Source: Sipunculus nudus (taxonomy: Eukaryota > Annelida > Sipuncula > Golfingiida > Sipunculidae). Taken from it: a DNA stretch of 64,000 bases. Below the pieces are notes generated by a model. That model did no database searches and was not told the DNA's origin. It saw only the letters and a program-made list of their open reading frames with translations. The stretch is from assembly GCA_026874595.1 (NCBI GenBank), contig CM049309.1:1402076-1466075 (forward strand), in the 5' to 3' direction. The first letter of the stretch is position 1; each line of letters begins with the position of its first letter. Made by a program: the position numbers and the translations under genes. Of the stretch, positions 1 through 12,299 are shown one piece after another.

Positions 1-3000
1 CCATATTTTGTTTCACCACCTGATTTATGAGGCATCGTCATGGGAATTCTGCCTAAATGACCTACCATATTTTGTTTCACCACCTGATTTATGAGGCATC
101 GTCATGGGAGTTCTGCCTAAATGACCTACCATATTTTGTTTCACCACCTGATTTATGAAGCATCGGCATGGGAATTCTGCCTAAATGACCTACCATATTT
201 TGTTTCACCACCTGATTTATGAGGCATCGGCATGGGAATTCTGCCTAAATGACCTACCATATTTTGTTTCACCACCTGATTTATGAGGCATTGTCATGGG
301 AATTCTGCCTAAATGACCTACCATATTTTGTTTCACCACCTGATTTATGAGGCATCGTCATGGGAATTCTGCCTAAATGACTTACCATATTTTGTTTCAC
401 CACCTGATTTATGAGGCACCGTCATGGGAATTCTGCCTAAATGACCTACCATATTTTGTTTCACCACCTGATTTATGAGGCATTGTCATGGGAATTCTGC
501 CTAAATGACCTACCATATTTTGTTTCACCACCTGATTTATGAGGCACCGTCATGGGAATTCTGCTTAAATGACCTACCATATTTTGTTTCACCACCTGAT
601 TTATGAGGCACCGTCATGGGAATTCTGCCTAAATGACTTACCATATTTTGTTTCACCACCTGATTTATGAGGCATCGTCATGGGAATTCTGCCTAAATAA
701 CCTGCCATATTTTGTTTCACCACCTGATTTATGAGGCATCGTCATGGTAATTCTGCCTAAATGACCTACCATATTTTGTTTCACCACCTGATTTATGAGG
801 CATCGTCATGGGAATTCTGCCTAAATGACCTACCATATTTTGTTTCACCACCTGATTTATGAGGCATAGTCATGGGAATTCTGCCTAAATGACCTACCAT
901 ATTTTGTTTCACCACCTGATTTATGAGGCATCGTCATGGGAATTCTGCTTAAATGACCTACCATATTTTGTTTCACCACCTGATTTATGAGGCATCGTCA
1001 TGGGAATTCTGCCTAAATGACCTACCATATTTTGTTTCACCACCTGATTTATGAGGCATCGTCATGGGAATTCTGCCTAAATGACCTACCATATTTTGTT
1101 TCACCACCTGATTTATGAGGCATCGTCATGGGAATTCTGCCTAAATGACCTACCATATTTTGTTTCACCACCTGATTTATGAGGCATCGTCATGGGAATT
1201 CTGCCTTAATGACCTACCATATTTTGTTTCACCACCTGATTTATGAGGCATCGTCATGGGAATTCTGCCTAAATGACCTACCATATTTTGTTTCACCACC
1301 TGATTTATGAGGCATCGTCATGGGAATTCTGCCTAAATGACCTACCATATTTTGTTTCACCACCTGATTTATGAGGCATCGTCATGGGAATTCTGCCTAA
1401 ATGACCTACCATATTTTGTTTCACCACCTGATTTATGAGGCATCTTCATGGGAATTCTGCCAAAATGACCTGCCATATTTTGTTTCACCACCTGATTTAT
1501 GAGGCATCGTCATGGGAATTCTGCCTAAATGACCTACCATATTTTGTTTCACCACCTGATTTATGAGGCATCGTCATGGGAATTCTGCCTAAATGACCTA
1601 CCATATTTTGTTTCACCACCTGATTTATGAGGCATCGTCATGGGAATTCTGCCTAAATGACCTACCATATTTTGTTTCACCACCTGATTTATGAGGCATC
1701 GTCATGGGAATTCTGCCTAAATGACTTACCATATTTTGTATCACCACCTGAATTATGAGGCATCGTCATGGGAATTCTGCCTAAATGACTTACCATATTT
1801 TGTATCACCACCTGAATTATGAGGCATCGTCATGGGAATTCTGCTTAAATGACCTACCATATTTTGTATCACCTCCTGAATTATGAGGCATCGTCATGGG
1901 AATTCTGCCTAAATGACCTACCATATTTTGTTTCACCACCTGAATTATGAGGCATCGTCATGGGAATTCTGCTTAAATGACCTACCATATTTTGTTTCAC
2001 CACCTGATTTATGAGGCATCGTCATGGGAATTCTGCCTGAATGATCACCATATTTTGTATCACCACCTGATTTATGAGGCATCGTCATGGGAATTCTGCC
2101 TAAATGACCTACCATATTTTGTATCACCACCTGATTTATGTGGCATCGTCATGGGAATTCTACCTAAATGACCTACCATATTTTGTTTCACCACCTGATT
2201 TATGAGGCATCGTCATGGGAATTCTGCCTCAATGACCTGCCATATTTTGTATCACCACCTGATTTATGAGGCATCGTCATGGGAATTCAGCCTAAATGAC
2301 CTACCATATTTTGTTTCACCACCTGATTTATGAGGCATCGTCATGGGAATTCAGCCTAAATGACCAACCATATTTTGTTTCACCACCTGATTTATGAGGC
2401 ATCGTCATGGGAATTCTGCCTAAATGACCTACCATATTTTGTATCACCACCTGATTTATGAGGCATCGTCATGGGAATTCTGCCTAAATGACCTACCATA
2501 TTTTGTTTCACCACCTGATTTATGAGGCATCGTCATGGGAATTCTGCCTAAATGACCTACCATATTTTGTTTCACCACCTGATTTATGAGGCATCGTCAT
2601 GGGAATTCTGCCTAAATGACCTACCATATTTTGTTTCACCACCTGATTTATGAGGCATCGTCATGGGAATTCTGCCTAAATGACCTACCATATTTTGTTT
2701 CACCACCTGATTTATGAGGCATCGTCATGGGAATTCTGCCTAAATGACCTACCATATTTTGTTTCACCACCTGATTTATGAGGCATCGTCATGGGAATTC
2801 AGCCTAAATGACCTACCATATTTTGTTTCACCACCTGATTTATGAGGCATCGTCATGGGAATTCTGCCTAAATGACCTACCATATTTTGTTGCACCACCT
2901 GATTTATGAGGCATCGTCATGGGAATTCTGCCTAAATGACCTACCATATTTTGTTTCACCACCTGATTTATGAGGCATCGTCATGGGAATTCTGCCTAAA

Positions 3001-3670
3001 TGACCTACCATATTTTGTTTCACCACCTGATTTATGAGGCATCTTCATGGGAGTTCTGCCTAAATGACCTACCATATTTTGTTTCACCACCTGATTTATG
3101 AGGCATCGTCATGGGAGTTCTGCCTAAATGACCTACCATATTTTGTTTCACCACCTGATTTATGAGGCATCGTCATGGGAGTTCTGCCTAAATGACCTAC
3201 CATATTTTGTTTCACCACCTGATTTATGAGGCATCGTCATGGGAGTTCTGCCTAAATGACCTACCATATTTTGTTTCACCACCTGATTTATGAGGCATCG
3301 TCATGGGAGTTCTGCCTAAATGACCTACCATATTTTGTTTCACCACCTGATTTATGAGGCATCCTCATGGGAGTTCTGCCTAAATGACTTACCATATTTT
3401 GTTTCACCACCTGATTTATGAGGCATCGTCATGGGAGTTCTGCCTAAATGACCTACAATATTTTGTTTCACCACCTGATTTATGAGGCATCGTCATGGGA
3501 ATTCTGCCTAAATGACCTACCATATTTTGTTTCACCACCTGATTTATGAGGCATCCTCATGGGAATTCTGCCTTAATGACCTACCATAATTTGTTTCACC
3601 ACCTGATTTATGAGGCATCGTCATGGGAATTCTGCCTAAATGACCTTCCATATTTTGTTTCACCAACTGT
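1..3670. repeat. 64-bp tandem array (about 57 copies)
   Basis: The unit recurs every 64 bases from the first base of the window and contains TTTCACCACCTGATTTATG and an EcoRI-like GGGAATTCTG. Copies differ by scattered single substitutions and hardly any indels. The array decays near 3670 into unique sequence. It lies upstream of the first visible exon of the Ldh2-type gene, so it is probably intronic or upstream DNA of that gene. Short ORFs read through it are by-products of the repeat. The array runs off the left edge, so its true size and left boundary are unknown. Confidence 0.97.
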
Positions 3671-4058
3671 AATTGTCAGGAAAGTTTGCATTTCCCACGT
3701 GGCACACACATACAAAATGCTTGCATGGGAAAAGAATGACCACACAGGACTTGCATGCATTTGCTGTATGGCAGATATTGTACTCATGAAAAGTAATATT
3801 AACAATGATATCCTCAGACTGAGAGGTTGTGGATCCTATGGTGTTTGCACTGTGACTGCCATAATCAAATCTTGTACACATGATAACTATAAAAATTGTT
3901 CACTGATCTCTTTCAAATTTTACATGTGCATAGATATTTTAATTGTTAGTACTACATACCTTGTAAGCAGCATTTAGATATAAGTAATGACTATAGGAAC
4001 ATTTTTAAAAGCAATATTACAAGTGTAACATTTCCCTAAACAGAGGATTTCTTTGCAG
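3671..4058 (+). other. unique sequence, probable intron end
   Basis: Unique AT-rich sequence between the 64-bp array and the first visible Ldh2 exon. It ends in an acceptor, TTTCTTTGCAG, at 4048-4058. The ORF that runs through 3546-3977 has no recognisable similarity and begins in the repeat, so I do not call it a gene. Confidence 0.6.
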
Positions 4059-4128
4059 GAAACCTTTGACCCAAAGGAGATGTTAGATGGTGGTGGGCTG
4101 CTCCCATTGGGTGGATCTGAACAAAGTA
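4059..4128 (+). CDS. Ldh2-family malate/lactate dehydrogenase, exon A (partial gene)
   Basis: First visible exon of a gene for a malate/L-lactate dehydrogenase of the Ldh2 (YlbC/YjmC-like) family, NAD(P)-dependent 2-hydroxyacid oxidoreductases unrelated to the classical Rossmann-fold LDH/MDH. The exon reads ETFDPKEMLDGGGLLPLGG and then SEQ, which matches the family's LPLGG segment just before the KGYG motif. The acceptor TTTGCAG precedes 4059 and the donor GTAAGT follows 4128. It is 70 nt long and leaves one base (A) that joins GT of the next exon to make Ser. The N-terminal two thirds of the protein, including the expected catalytic His region, must lie on exons left of the window. Confidence 0.88.
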
Positions 4129-4589
4129 GTAAGTCATGTGGCCTTGAACTGTTTGGAGTGCTCTGGGACTTATAAAAGTAGAGTATAAATAAGGGCCATT
4201 TAGGGGGTCCTCTGTTTGAGATTTGTATTATAATGTAAGCAGTTGCTTGCTGCTGCTAATGCAAAGTTACTCTTCAAGTTATATATGAATTCATTGCAAT
4301 GAATATAATAATAAGTGTGTAATGAAGTGGTCACAGTCAGGCAAACATATTAGCGCAGAGAAGGTGCCTAGCAGGTAATGACATGGCTGCCTGCTGGGTT
4401 TCCAGCGGTGTTTGAGATCATGATAAATCTGAAAAATTAGCTTACCTTTTTCAGCCAGGGAAAGGCTTGCCATTGTAGAAAAATGGTCAAAATCAGGGGA
4501 ATGGCAAGGAATTTGATTGGCTAAAAGAGAAAATGTTCAGTCTATAATATTGTAACATGTACCTCATGCAAAAATAGCATATCCACTCA

Positions 4590-4705
4590 AAGATATGTAC
4601 AGTACATAATAAGGATTCGGACATGTACAGTAAATAATAGTGATTTAGATATGTACAGTACAATAGTGATTTCGATTTGTACAGTACGTAATAGTGATTT
4701 AGTTT
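4590..4705. repeat. about 32-bp degenerate tandem repeat, four copies
   Basis: Four imperfect copies of a unit built on ATGTACAGTA and AATAGTGATTTAG lie in the intron between exons A and B of the Ldh2-type gene. They end about 280 bases before the next acceptor. Nothing else is recognisable in this intron (4129-4987). Confidence 0.7.
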
Positions 4706-4987
4706 CTCCCTGCAACCACTCTGTACAGCAGCAACATGTCCAACAGGAAATGGCTGATATGATTATCTTTGAAATATGAAAAATTGGGGGTAAAACTCGG
4801 GAAGCTTAATTGTTATATGTGCTGGGAATCGTGTGTAAGTGTAAAGCAGTATAAAAATATAAAAAAATAACAGAAAGATTTTGTAATACCATCAAGTAAT
4901 TGATACCAAATTACTGTATGACTGCCATGACACACCATGTGACACTCCAGTGAGTTTTATGCATATGTTTTGTCTAATTCTCACTAG

Positions 4988-5106
4988 GTGGCTACAAGGG
5001 TTATGGCCTTGCGATGTTAGTCGAGGTGTTATGCGGAATACTCTCTGGAGCTGAATGGGGACCAAACATCCGAGTATGGCGCAACACTGACAGGGTCGCT
5101 AATCTT
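4988..5106 (+). CDS. Ldh2-family dehydrogenase, exon B
   Basis: This exon encodes GYKGYGLAMLVEVLCGILSG followed by AEWGPNIRVWRNTDRVANL. It carries the family's hallmark K-G-Y-G-L-x-x-x-V-E block, which helps form the dinucleotide and substrate site in Ldh2 enzymes, and the conserved G-A-x-x-G-P-N-I loop. The acceptor is CTCACTAG at 4980-4987 and the donor GTTAGT starts at 5107. Its 119 nt complete the split Ser codon from exon A and then give 39 whole codons, ending in phase 0. No in-frame stop or missing key residue is seen, so this looks like a working gene. Confidence 0.9.
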
Positions 5107-5309
5107 GTTAGTATTTTATGTCATTTCACAATTTTTAGATATTATAGTATACACAATGCTAGGAGACCTGTTGGGTCAACATATGAAGGAAAATGTTTCT
5201 AAAATAAAAATATTGAAATGAATATGTAATTATTAAGTCTTGATTCCAGGTTTTTATGAACGAGTTTAGGAATGATGTAATTTATAAATTGTAACTTGGA
5301 TTTTCTCAG

Positions 5310-5405
5310 GGCCAATGCTTCATAGCCGTTGATCCGGCTGCGTTCGGTGTCGGTTTTACAGACAGGATGCAGGCCCTCATGGACACCTGTAGGGGACTGG
5401 AGCCG
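5310..5405 (+). CDS. Ldh2-family dehydrogenase, exon C
   Basis: Thirty-two codons, phase 0 on both sides, reading GQCFIAVDPAAFGVGFTDRM then QALMDTCRGLEP. The pattern G-x-x-F-I-A-V-D-P-x-x-F is typical of the Ldh2 fold. The acceptor is TTTTCTCAG at 5301-5309 and the donor GTCAGT starts at 5406. The reading frame continues directly from the ANL of exon B and into exon D. Confidence 0.9.
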
Positions 5406-5840
5406 GTCAGTACTAGCTTTCTACATTTATCAGCATTTTCATTTTGATACCATCATTACATGCTTAACATTACCTTCTTATTTCCTCTGCCTGTCTGGCA
5501 GTTTAAAAATTGACTGACTGTAATTGTTGTAAATAGTTCTTGAACTGTTTCATGTGATTTTGTAATTTGATTTAGTCTCAGTTATGATAAAAGCTCATGT
5601 GACAGAGTAAATTTATTTTCAAAGAATCATAGGTAAGCATTTTTAAATTTAGTTTATATGTCATAGTTTTTATATCATTCTCTAAAATATATTCATATAG
5701 ATATATTATATAAATTTTTATATCGTCAAGACCTGAGTGCACATATAAGTTGTGATGAATGAGAGGTGACCAGCCCAGGGCTTATTCCTTTACTGAAATG
5801 TTCTACAGCTCAGGAGTTAGATATGTTATTATAAAATCAG

Positions 5841-5951
5841 GCTGAAGGAGAGACAGAGGTGCTGGTGCCCGGTGACCCAGAGAGGAAGCACATGGCAAAG
5901 TGTGATGCACAGGGGGGAATTCAGTACCATCCCAACCAGATCAGCCAACTG
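5841..5951 (+). CDS. Ldh2-family dehydrogenase, exon D
   Basis: Thirty-seven codons giving [20 protein letters not shown], then [17 protein letters not shown]. The stretch V-L-V-P-G-D-P-E-R is the near-C-terminal signature of Ldh2 enzymes, and G-G-I-x-Y-H precedes the last helix. The acceptor is ATAAAATCAG before 5841 and the donor CTG|GTGAGTAT begins at 5952. The last 29 or so coding bases, from AGTACCAT on, together with this donor form the unit of the tandem array that fills the next intron, so the exon end is copied more than 20 times just downstream. Confidence 0.92.
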
Positions 5952-7540
5952 GTGAGTATCTAAACCAGGTCAGACACACTGTAAGTACCATCCCAACCAA
6001 ATCAGCCAACTGGTGAGTATCTAAACCAAGTCAGACACACTGTAAGTACCATCCCAACCAGATCAGCCAACTGGTGAGTATCTAAACCAGGTCAGACACA
6101 CTGTAAGTACCATCCCAACCAGATCAGCCAACTGGTGAGTATCTAAACCAGGTCAGACACACTGTAAGTACCATCCCAACCAGATCAGCCAACTGGTGAG
6201 TATCTAAACCAGGTCAGACACACTGTAAATACCATCCCAACCAGATCAGCCAACTGGTGAGTATCTAAACCAGGTCAGACTTGTTAGTACCGAAACCAGG
6301 TCAGACAACTTGGTAGTGCTAAGACCAGCCAGCTGGTGAGTAACCAAACCAGATCAGACACATGGTGAATACCATCCAAACCAGATCAGCCAGCTGGTTA
6401 GTATCTAAACTAGGTCAGACAACTTGGTAGTGCTAAGACCAGCCAGCTGGTGAGTAATTAAACCAGATCAGACACACTGTGAGTACCATCCAAACCAGAT
6501 CAGCCAAATGGTGAGTATCTAAACCAGGTCAGACACACTGTAAGTACCATCCCAACCAGATCAGCCAACTGGTGAGTATCTAAACCAGGTCAGACTTGTT
6601 AGTACCCAAACCAGGTCAGACACACTGTAAGTACCATCCCAACCAGATCAGCCAACTGGTGAGTATCTAAACTAGGTCAGACTTGTTAGTGCTAAGACCA
6701 GCCAGCTGGTGAGTAACCAAACCAGATCAGACACACTGTGAGTACCATCCCAACCAGATCAGCCAACTGGTTAAGTATCTAAACCAGGTCAGACTTGTTA
6801 GTGCTAAGACCAGCCAGCTGGTGAGTAACCAAACCAGATCAGACACACTGAGTACCATCCAAACCAGATCAGCCAACTGGTGAGTATCTAAACTAGGTCA
6901 GACACACTGTAAGTACCATCCCAACCAGATCAGCCAACTGGTGAGTATCTAAACCAGGTCAGACTTGTTAGATCCCAAACTAGGTCAGACAACCTGTTAG
7001 TGCTAACACCAGCCAGCTGGTGAGTAATTAAACCAGATCAGACACACTGTGAGTACCATCCAAACCAGATCAGCCAAATGGTGAGTATCTAAACTAGGTC
7101 AGACACACTGTAAGTACCATCCCAACCAGATCAGCCAACTGGTGAGTATCTAAACCAGGTCAGACTTGTTAGATCCCAAACTAGGTCAGACAACCTGTTA
7201 GTGCTAACACCAGCCAGCTGGTGAGTAATTAAACCAGATCAGACACATGGTGAATACCATCCAAACCAGACCAGCCAAATGATGAGTATCTAAACTAGGT
7301 CAGACACACTGTAAGTACCATCCAAACCAGACCAGCCAGCTGGTGAGTATCTAAACCAGGTCAGCCAGCTAGTGAGTACCAAAACCAGTCCAGACAACTT
7401 GTTAGTGCAAACCAGATCAGACACATGGTGAGTACCATCCAAACAGGTCAGTCAACTGGTGAGTACCTACCAGTACAGATAAGACAGCTGGCGGGTATCC
7501 AAACCAGAACAGAAAACTGGTGAGTACCAATGAAACCAGA
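5925..7540 (+). repeat. 61-bp array made of exon end plus 5' splice site
   Basis: The first unit overlaps the end of exon D. The segment AGTACCATCCCAACCAGATC, the remaining exon bases ending CAACTG, the donor GTGAGTATC and about 25 intronic bases recur with a 61-base period near 6011, 6072, 6133, 6194 and 6255. Further copies of variable length, some lacking part of the unit, run to about 7540. About two dozen copies keep a consensus donor of the form GGTGAGTA. Reading on from the true exon through the donor meets an in-frame stop at once (GTG AGT ATC TAA), so use of a downstream donor would truncate the protein. Confidence 0.93.
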
Positions 7541-7888
7541 TCAGACACATGGCCAGTACCCACATACAGGTATCCAAACTAGAACCGACAACTGGTGGGT
7601 AACACTTGAGTACTGTATGAAACTAAATGTGTACCTCATAAATAAAATAAAACTAACATTTGAGTTTTACACAAAGCACATGAGAGAATGGCTGAGTGCC
7701 TCCGTCATCAGATATGGTGAGCACCATGCAAATCAGTTACCAGAAGAGGTGAGTACTGCTCAATTGATAACCCAACTACACTACACTCATACATGGAAAA
7801 TAATCATTTTGATAAAGCTTGGCAGGTACGATATCTTCTCATGTATGCTATTATCTCTGTTTAAGAATGAACTTGTTATGTTCTGCAG

Positions 7889-7936
7889 GGCAAGCTTGCA
7901 GAAAGTATTAACGTGACTCCCCTGAAGACTCTGTGA
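7889..7936 (+). CDS. Ldh2-family dehydrogenase, last exon
   Basis: Terminal exon of 48 nt: acceptor TTATGTTCTGCAG, then GKLAESINVTPLKTL and the stop TGA at 7934-7936. Phase 0 fits the end of exon D, so the C terminus reads ISQL-GKLAESINVTPLKTL, an ordinary Ldh2 ending. The five visible exons sum to 444 nt, or 147 residues plus stop, about 40% of the family's usual 330-370 residues. Because the exon is short it rests mainly on its phase, acceptor and the family-like ending. Confidence 0.8.
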   Translation, partial: GKLAESINVTPLKTL

Positions 7937-9410
7937 TTCACTGATGCTATAGGAGACGGACTGGAAATACGAGTCCAGCAGATTCAAACATATCACGCTA
8001 CCTTTTTAGTGTGTGATTACATATGTATCCGGTAAAAAATTGCTAGTCATTGAAAGATGCCATTTTTATCAAGGACAGTGTAATGGGTGAAAAAAAATAC
8101 TCCTTCAATATATATAGCTACAAGGTACCTCAAATTGAGTGGTCTTACACCCTCAACCTCTTGAAAGAAATACTCGTAGAATGAATTCTTTTTGATTCAA
8201 GAAGTATTAAATAAAATAGGTCTGTCAGTAAAAAGACTAATCTTTATTGTTGAACAGTTGGGTTCATGTTTGTGATAAAATTTTCTTGTAATTTACATTT
8301 AAAATGTTAATAAATACAAATATTTCAGAAATAACTAATTATTTTAAAATTTGCAGTATAACAGTATAACAGATGCACGGAGAAGAGCCACTGACTGACT
8401 TTGTATCAGAAACTTTGTTTTCATGTTGTATATAACCTATTACTTGATGTTATACATGTTCAGCTTTTCTTCATTATCCTTATCAGATTTTAGACGCTGA
8501 GATAAGGATATCTTGGCAAATCAGGTCCACTGAAATTTTCGGAGTTTTTATATGTAGAAAAGTTGCCTAATTAACAGAATGTTTGGTGCCAATGTGTGGT
8601 TAAGTCATTACTGTTTTATGTATTATTTAATGTTCTTATGGTGAATCAGGGTTGCTTATTACATGGTTTACAGGATTTCTTTTAAGGCTGTTGAATGCAC
8701 AATAAGATATACAAATGACTATTTTTTGTAATAAGTAGTTAATGTGGGAAGCACCATGCATAAGAAAAATGTTGGGAGAATGCACATTCTTATACTGTTA
8801 AAAAGTTCCATCACTTTAATTTTATTATCACAGTATATTTGCTGAATTCCTAGGAATAAACATTTATATGTTATTAAGGTATATTGCATCAACTTATATT
8901 TTTATTATCACATTATATTAGCTTGAGATCATTTGGGTTATATGTGTGTCAAGACTTTATACATTATGACTTTCAGTCATATGTGTATCTGCTACTATTT
9001 AATTACCTGGGCAAAGGCTCTATATATGTAAATGCTTTATTAAGATTTGATTAAAATTAGGATTATAGTCTGTTTTAAAATATTGATGTATAATTGAACA
9101 TGACAATGTATAACATGGTAACACATTGTCCAGGCAAGGCTGGGGTGCACTTTAAGAAGCTCAGGTCATTATAAAATATTATTCCAGATAAAATTGGGGA
9201 TATTTTCAACAATGCTTGGGATTCCCATATGCCAAAGTATATTGTTTTAATATTAAAGACAAGGAATAGTCTATAGTAAAGCGTTTTAGATGCATAATAT
9301 ATTAGGTTATAAAATTATTAGTTTTACTGATATGCAGCATTGTGAAATTATACAATTATGAAATTGTACTGGTATCACAGGTTGCCTTAAAAATGTTTAA
9401 TGGATTATTC
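7937..9410 (+). other. 3' UTR and flank of the Ldh2-type gene
   Basis: AT-rich sequence with no convincing coding region. Possible polyadenylation hexamers AATAAA occur at 8210-8215 and 8309-8314, about 275 and 375 bases after the stop codon. Which is used cannot be told from sequence. Beyond about 8400 I see nothing recognisable. Confidence 0.5.
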
Positions 9411-9411
9411 A

Positions 9412-9414
<3 letters not shown>

Positions 9415-9468
<54 letters not shown>
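9415..9468. repeat. (AT)n microsatellite
   Basis: Uninterrupted AT dinucleotides, about 27 repeats, in intergenic DNA between the two converging genes. Confidence 0.97.
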
Positions 9469-9471
<3 letters not shown>

Positions 9472-9929
9472 TCAATAAAGATTCTTAAAAAGATGAGAAA
9501 ATGCTTTGTGTGTTTAATAGTAAGTGAATATAAGTGTATGTTCTGAGATTGTGTTAGAAACAAGAAATCATTTCGATTTTAATTAAAGAGCACAATATTC
9601 AAATATGCTTCTACTTTTAAAGATATAGTATGACATGACAATTTGAGAAATACTTTGGCCCCCACCCCTCCAAAAAAAAAAAGTGAAGAGAGATTTGCAC
9701 TGTTGAGTGTGGCAAACATTTTCAGTCAAAGGTTTTGTGTGATTTGCAGACGATCCGTAGGATACAGATACAGCATATATTCTTTTAGGGCCTCTTAATG
9801 TAGTCCTGGGTGAATTATACACGAAGTTGCCACCCCCCTGCTGACTAATATTCATCTCATAGATATTCATCAGGGAAACAAATCAACTGAGTTAATCTGA
9901 AAGTTTAAATTATGGGAACCATCCGCTAA

Positions 9930-10385
9930 ATTATAAATATTCATAAAATGGTATGATGTGTGGTTATGCATGTTGGGGGCGCTTCTTGTTCAACTTAAGC
10001 CATCTCCCTGGTTAGTATTTCATATGAACTCTGATTATTCATGTTGACCATGTGAGATAGTCTCAAATTTCCATCATCAGAAGTTTACAGCTGCAGAACT
10101 AAGGGAATCTCCCACCAGTGTGAGTAATGAATATTCATGGTGATCATGTGATGTGTGTTCTCATGGTGAGTTTCTTTCATCCAACCTCAAAAGGGTTCCA
10201 CTGCAGATAGGGGAGTGCCCTACCATTCTGAATCATGAATATTCATGATTATGGTGTGATGTGTGGTTGAATGGTATGTTCCTCTGCTCGCACCTCAAAG
10301 TATCCAACTGCAGAACTAAGAGAATACCCTGCCATTTAAAATAATGAATATTCATGATGACTGTGCAATCCAGTTGAATTTATAC
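9930..10385. repeat. about 108-bp tandem repeat, four copies, palindromic core
   Basis: Four diverged copies share TGAATATTCATG, CTGCAGA and a short block like AGGGAATCTCCCACC. The GATTATTCAT or GAATATTCAT cores lie at 10033, 10129, 10237 and 10346, so the period is 96-109. One copy contains the perfect palindrome CATGAATATTCATG at 10234-10247. No coding potential is visible. Confidence 0.75.
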
Positions 10386-10389
10386 CCAA

Positions 10390-12020
10390 TTGTAGTACAG
10401 GGTCTGATATGTATTTTATAAAAAAAATAAAATTTGTTTTATGTCTCCAATATATGGATGAATAAGTATGCAAGTGTGAGAACACAAAGCTCTCATACTC
10501 GTTAATACAAACTTTTCAAAAATAGATGAAAAATTTTTATGACAAGTATTGAGAATTTCAATCAAAATTCACATCCATCCAAATGCACTCCTTGAGAAAA
10601 GAAATTCAGTTTCCAAGGTCTACAGGATTTTATTCCCAGCAATGGACCAGCCATTGTTTCAGTGAATTCAGTATTGATGTCATAATGTTGATTAAAAACA
10701 GAAAGCTAAAATAACAAAACATTTTGACATAACACAAAATGTACTCTAATCTGTTCCACTAAGGAGTAACCATCAGTTTTTGAGGATAATTATAAAATCC
10801 TTATATTCAAAATGTGACAAGATATAACAGTAGGAGCCTTCTGTAATAAAATTTAAGTATTTTATACTCTATTTTATACCTTATGACATTTAATCCATCT
10901 TCCTGAAGTGACCTCACTAGACAATGTCTTTCAGCTCATAATGTTTTTTATAATATTCATTATACCAACAACCAGTCAATGTCTGAATTCTTGACAGGGC
11001 CATGTCACTCAACATCTTATGACAAGACAAATTTAAACAAGGGACCTATGGGTCACTATGCTCAGCTGACGTTAACCTTGAAGATAAAAATCTAAAATAA
11101 TATCTAATGGAGATAAAGTGTAAGAGGAAGAGGTAATAAAGATCATGGTTGGTTTATATGATTGGTTTGTATTGATGAGCAAGAAACTGTTGCAAAAAAT
11201 ATTTTGTGACCTGACCATGTGTTTCCTAATGTTGAAACTAAAGCATGTGAGCAGTTTGTGAACAAATGATCTATACTATAACCATGATCATTAATTGGTT
11301 TTTTGATTAACTGTTGACATTTCAGTAGTTTACACATTTGTTCAATTGAATCTATTTTTTTGTATAATACATATTATTAAATATATATGTATTTTTTTTA
11401 TGAAATGTATTCAGTTGAAATATAGCTAATTAACAACATAAAACAGGGCAAACAAAGCCTGATCTCAAATTCTGCTGAGGCAGGAAAATAATGAACACAT
11501 GTTTGTATTAAATCCTGATTTTTTTATCACATCAATTTTTTTCTAATTTAAGTTTATATTTCTATACATTTCCAATTTAACATATATATCTGAATGTAAA
11601 AGTTGATTCATAATTCTCAATTGTATCATCATAAATCTCAATCTTGTCAGATAACACCACATCATGCATACAAATGTTTATCTATTTTTTACCACAAAAA
11701 TATATCTTTTAAATCTGCAAAACAGTATCTAAAAATAATACTTGATTTAGATTTCACAATTTTTAATTGTGTCTTTATTTATCCATAATAAACTTCATAT
11801 TTTATAATAATTTAAGCATACTGATGGGTTCATTTATATTTGTTAAAATCATTTAAAAGAAAATTGATTTCTTTAAAAATGCTACATTACACAACATTGC
11901 ATCTTCTGGATTACACCTTGAATTATTTTTTCAAGGAAAGTTTTTGCATATCCGAGTGGAAACAGCATTACAATTAAGGAGATACAGTGAAAACAATAAC
12001 AATTACTGCATAACACTTGG
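10390..12020. other. intergenic, no gene seen
   Basis: AT-rich and without recognisable genes. A short segment at 11039-11072 (GGGACCTATGGGTCACTATG followed by CTCAGCTGAC) resembles the start of the dispersed repeat at 52889-52920 and is probably a fragment of the same element. Confidence 0.5.
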
Positions 12021-12033
12021 TGGGTTGGGTTTG

Positions 12034-12034
<1 letters not shown>

Positions 12035-12068
<34 letters not shown>
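12035..12068 (+). repeat. poly-G tract, 34 bases
   Basis: An unbroken run of about 34 G on the + strand, flanked by GGTGGGTTGGGTTTGC and TGATTGGGGTGG. It could form a G-quadruplex. The exact length is likely uncertain in any assembly. Confidence 0.95.
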
Positions 12069-12069
<1 letters not shown>

Positions 12070-12299
12070 GATTGGGGTGGTGATATGAGAATAACTGTAC
12101 ACCTGTCACAGCAGGGGATCTACCCCAGTGACTGTAACAAATCAGAAACCCTGGCATAGCTGACTTCCAGTGACCTGGAGTGGGACCCTGCATCTGTAAT
12201 CAAAGCAAGTGACTACAGAAAAAAAAATCAATAACTAGCTTAATTTTCAAGCTATATATTTATGTTTACATGCTGTGAAAATTAAATCAATGGTGCTTA

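Noticed and set aside
11882-12193. ORFs with polyproline or polyglycine at 12 kb
   Set aside because: Produced by the poly-G tract; no other support.
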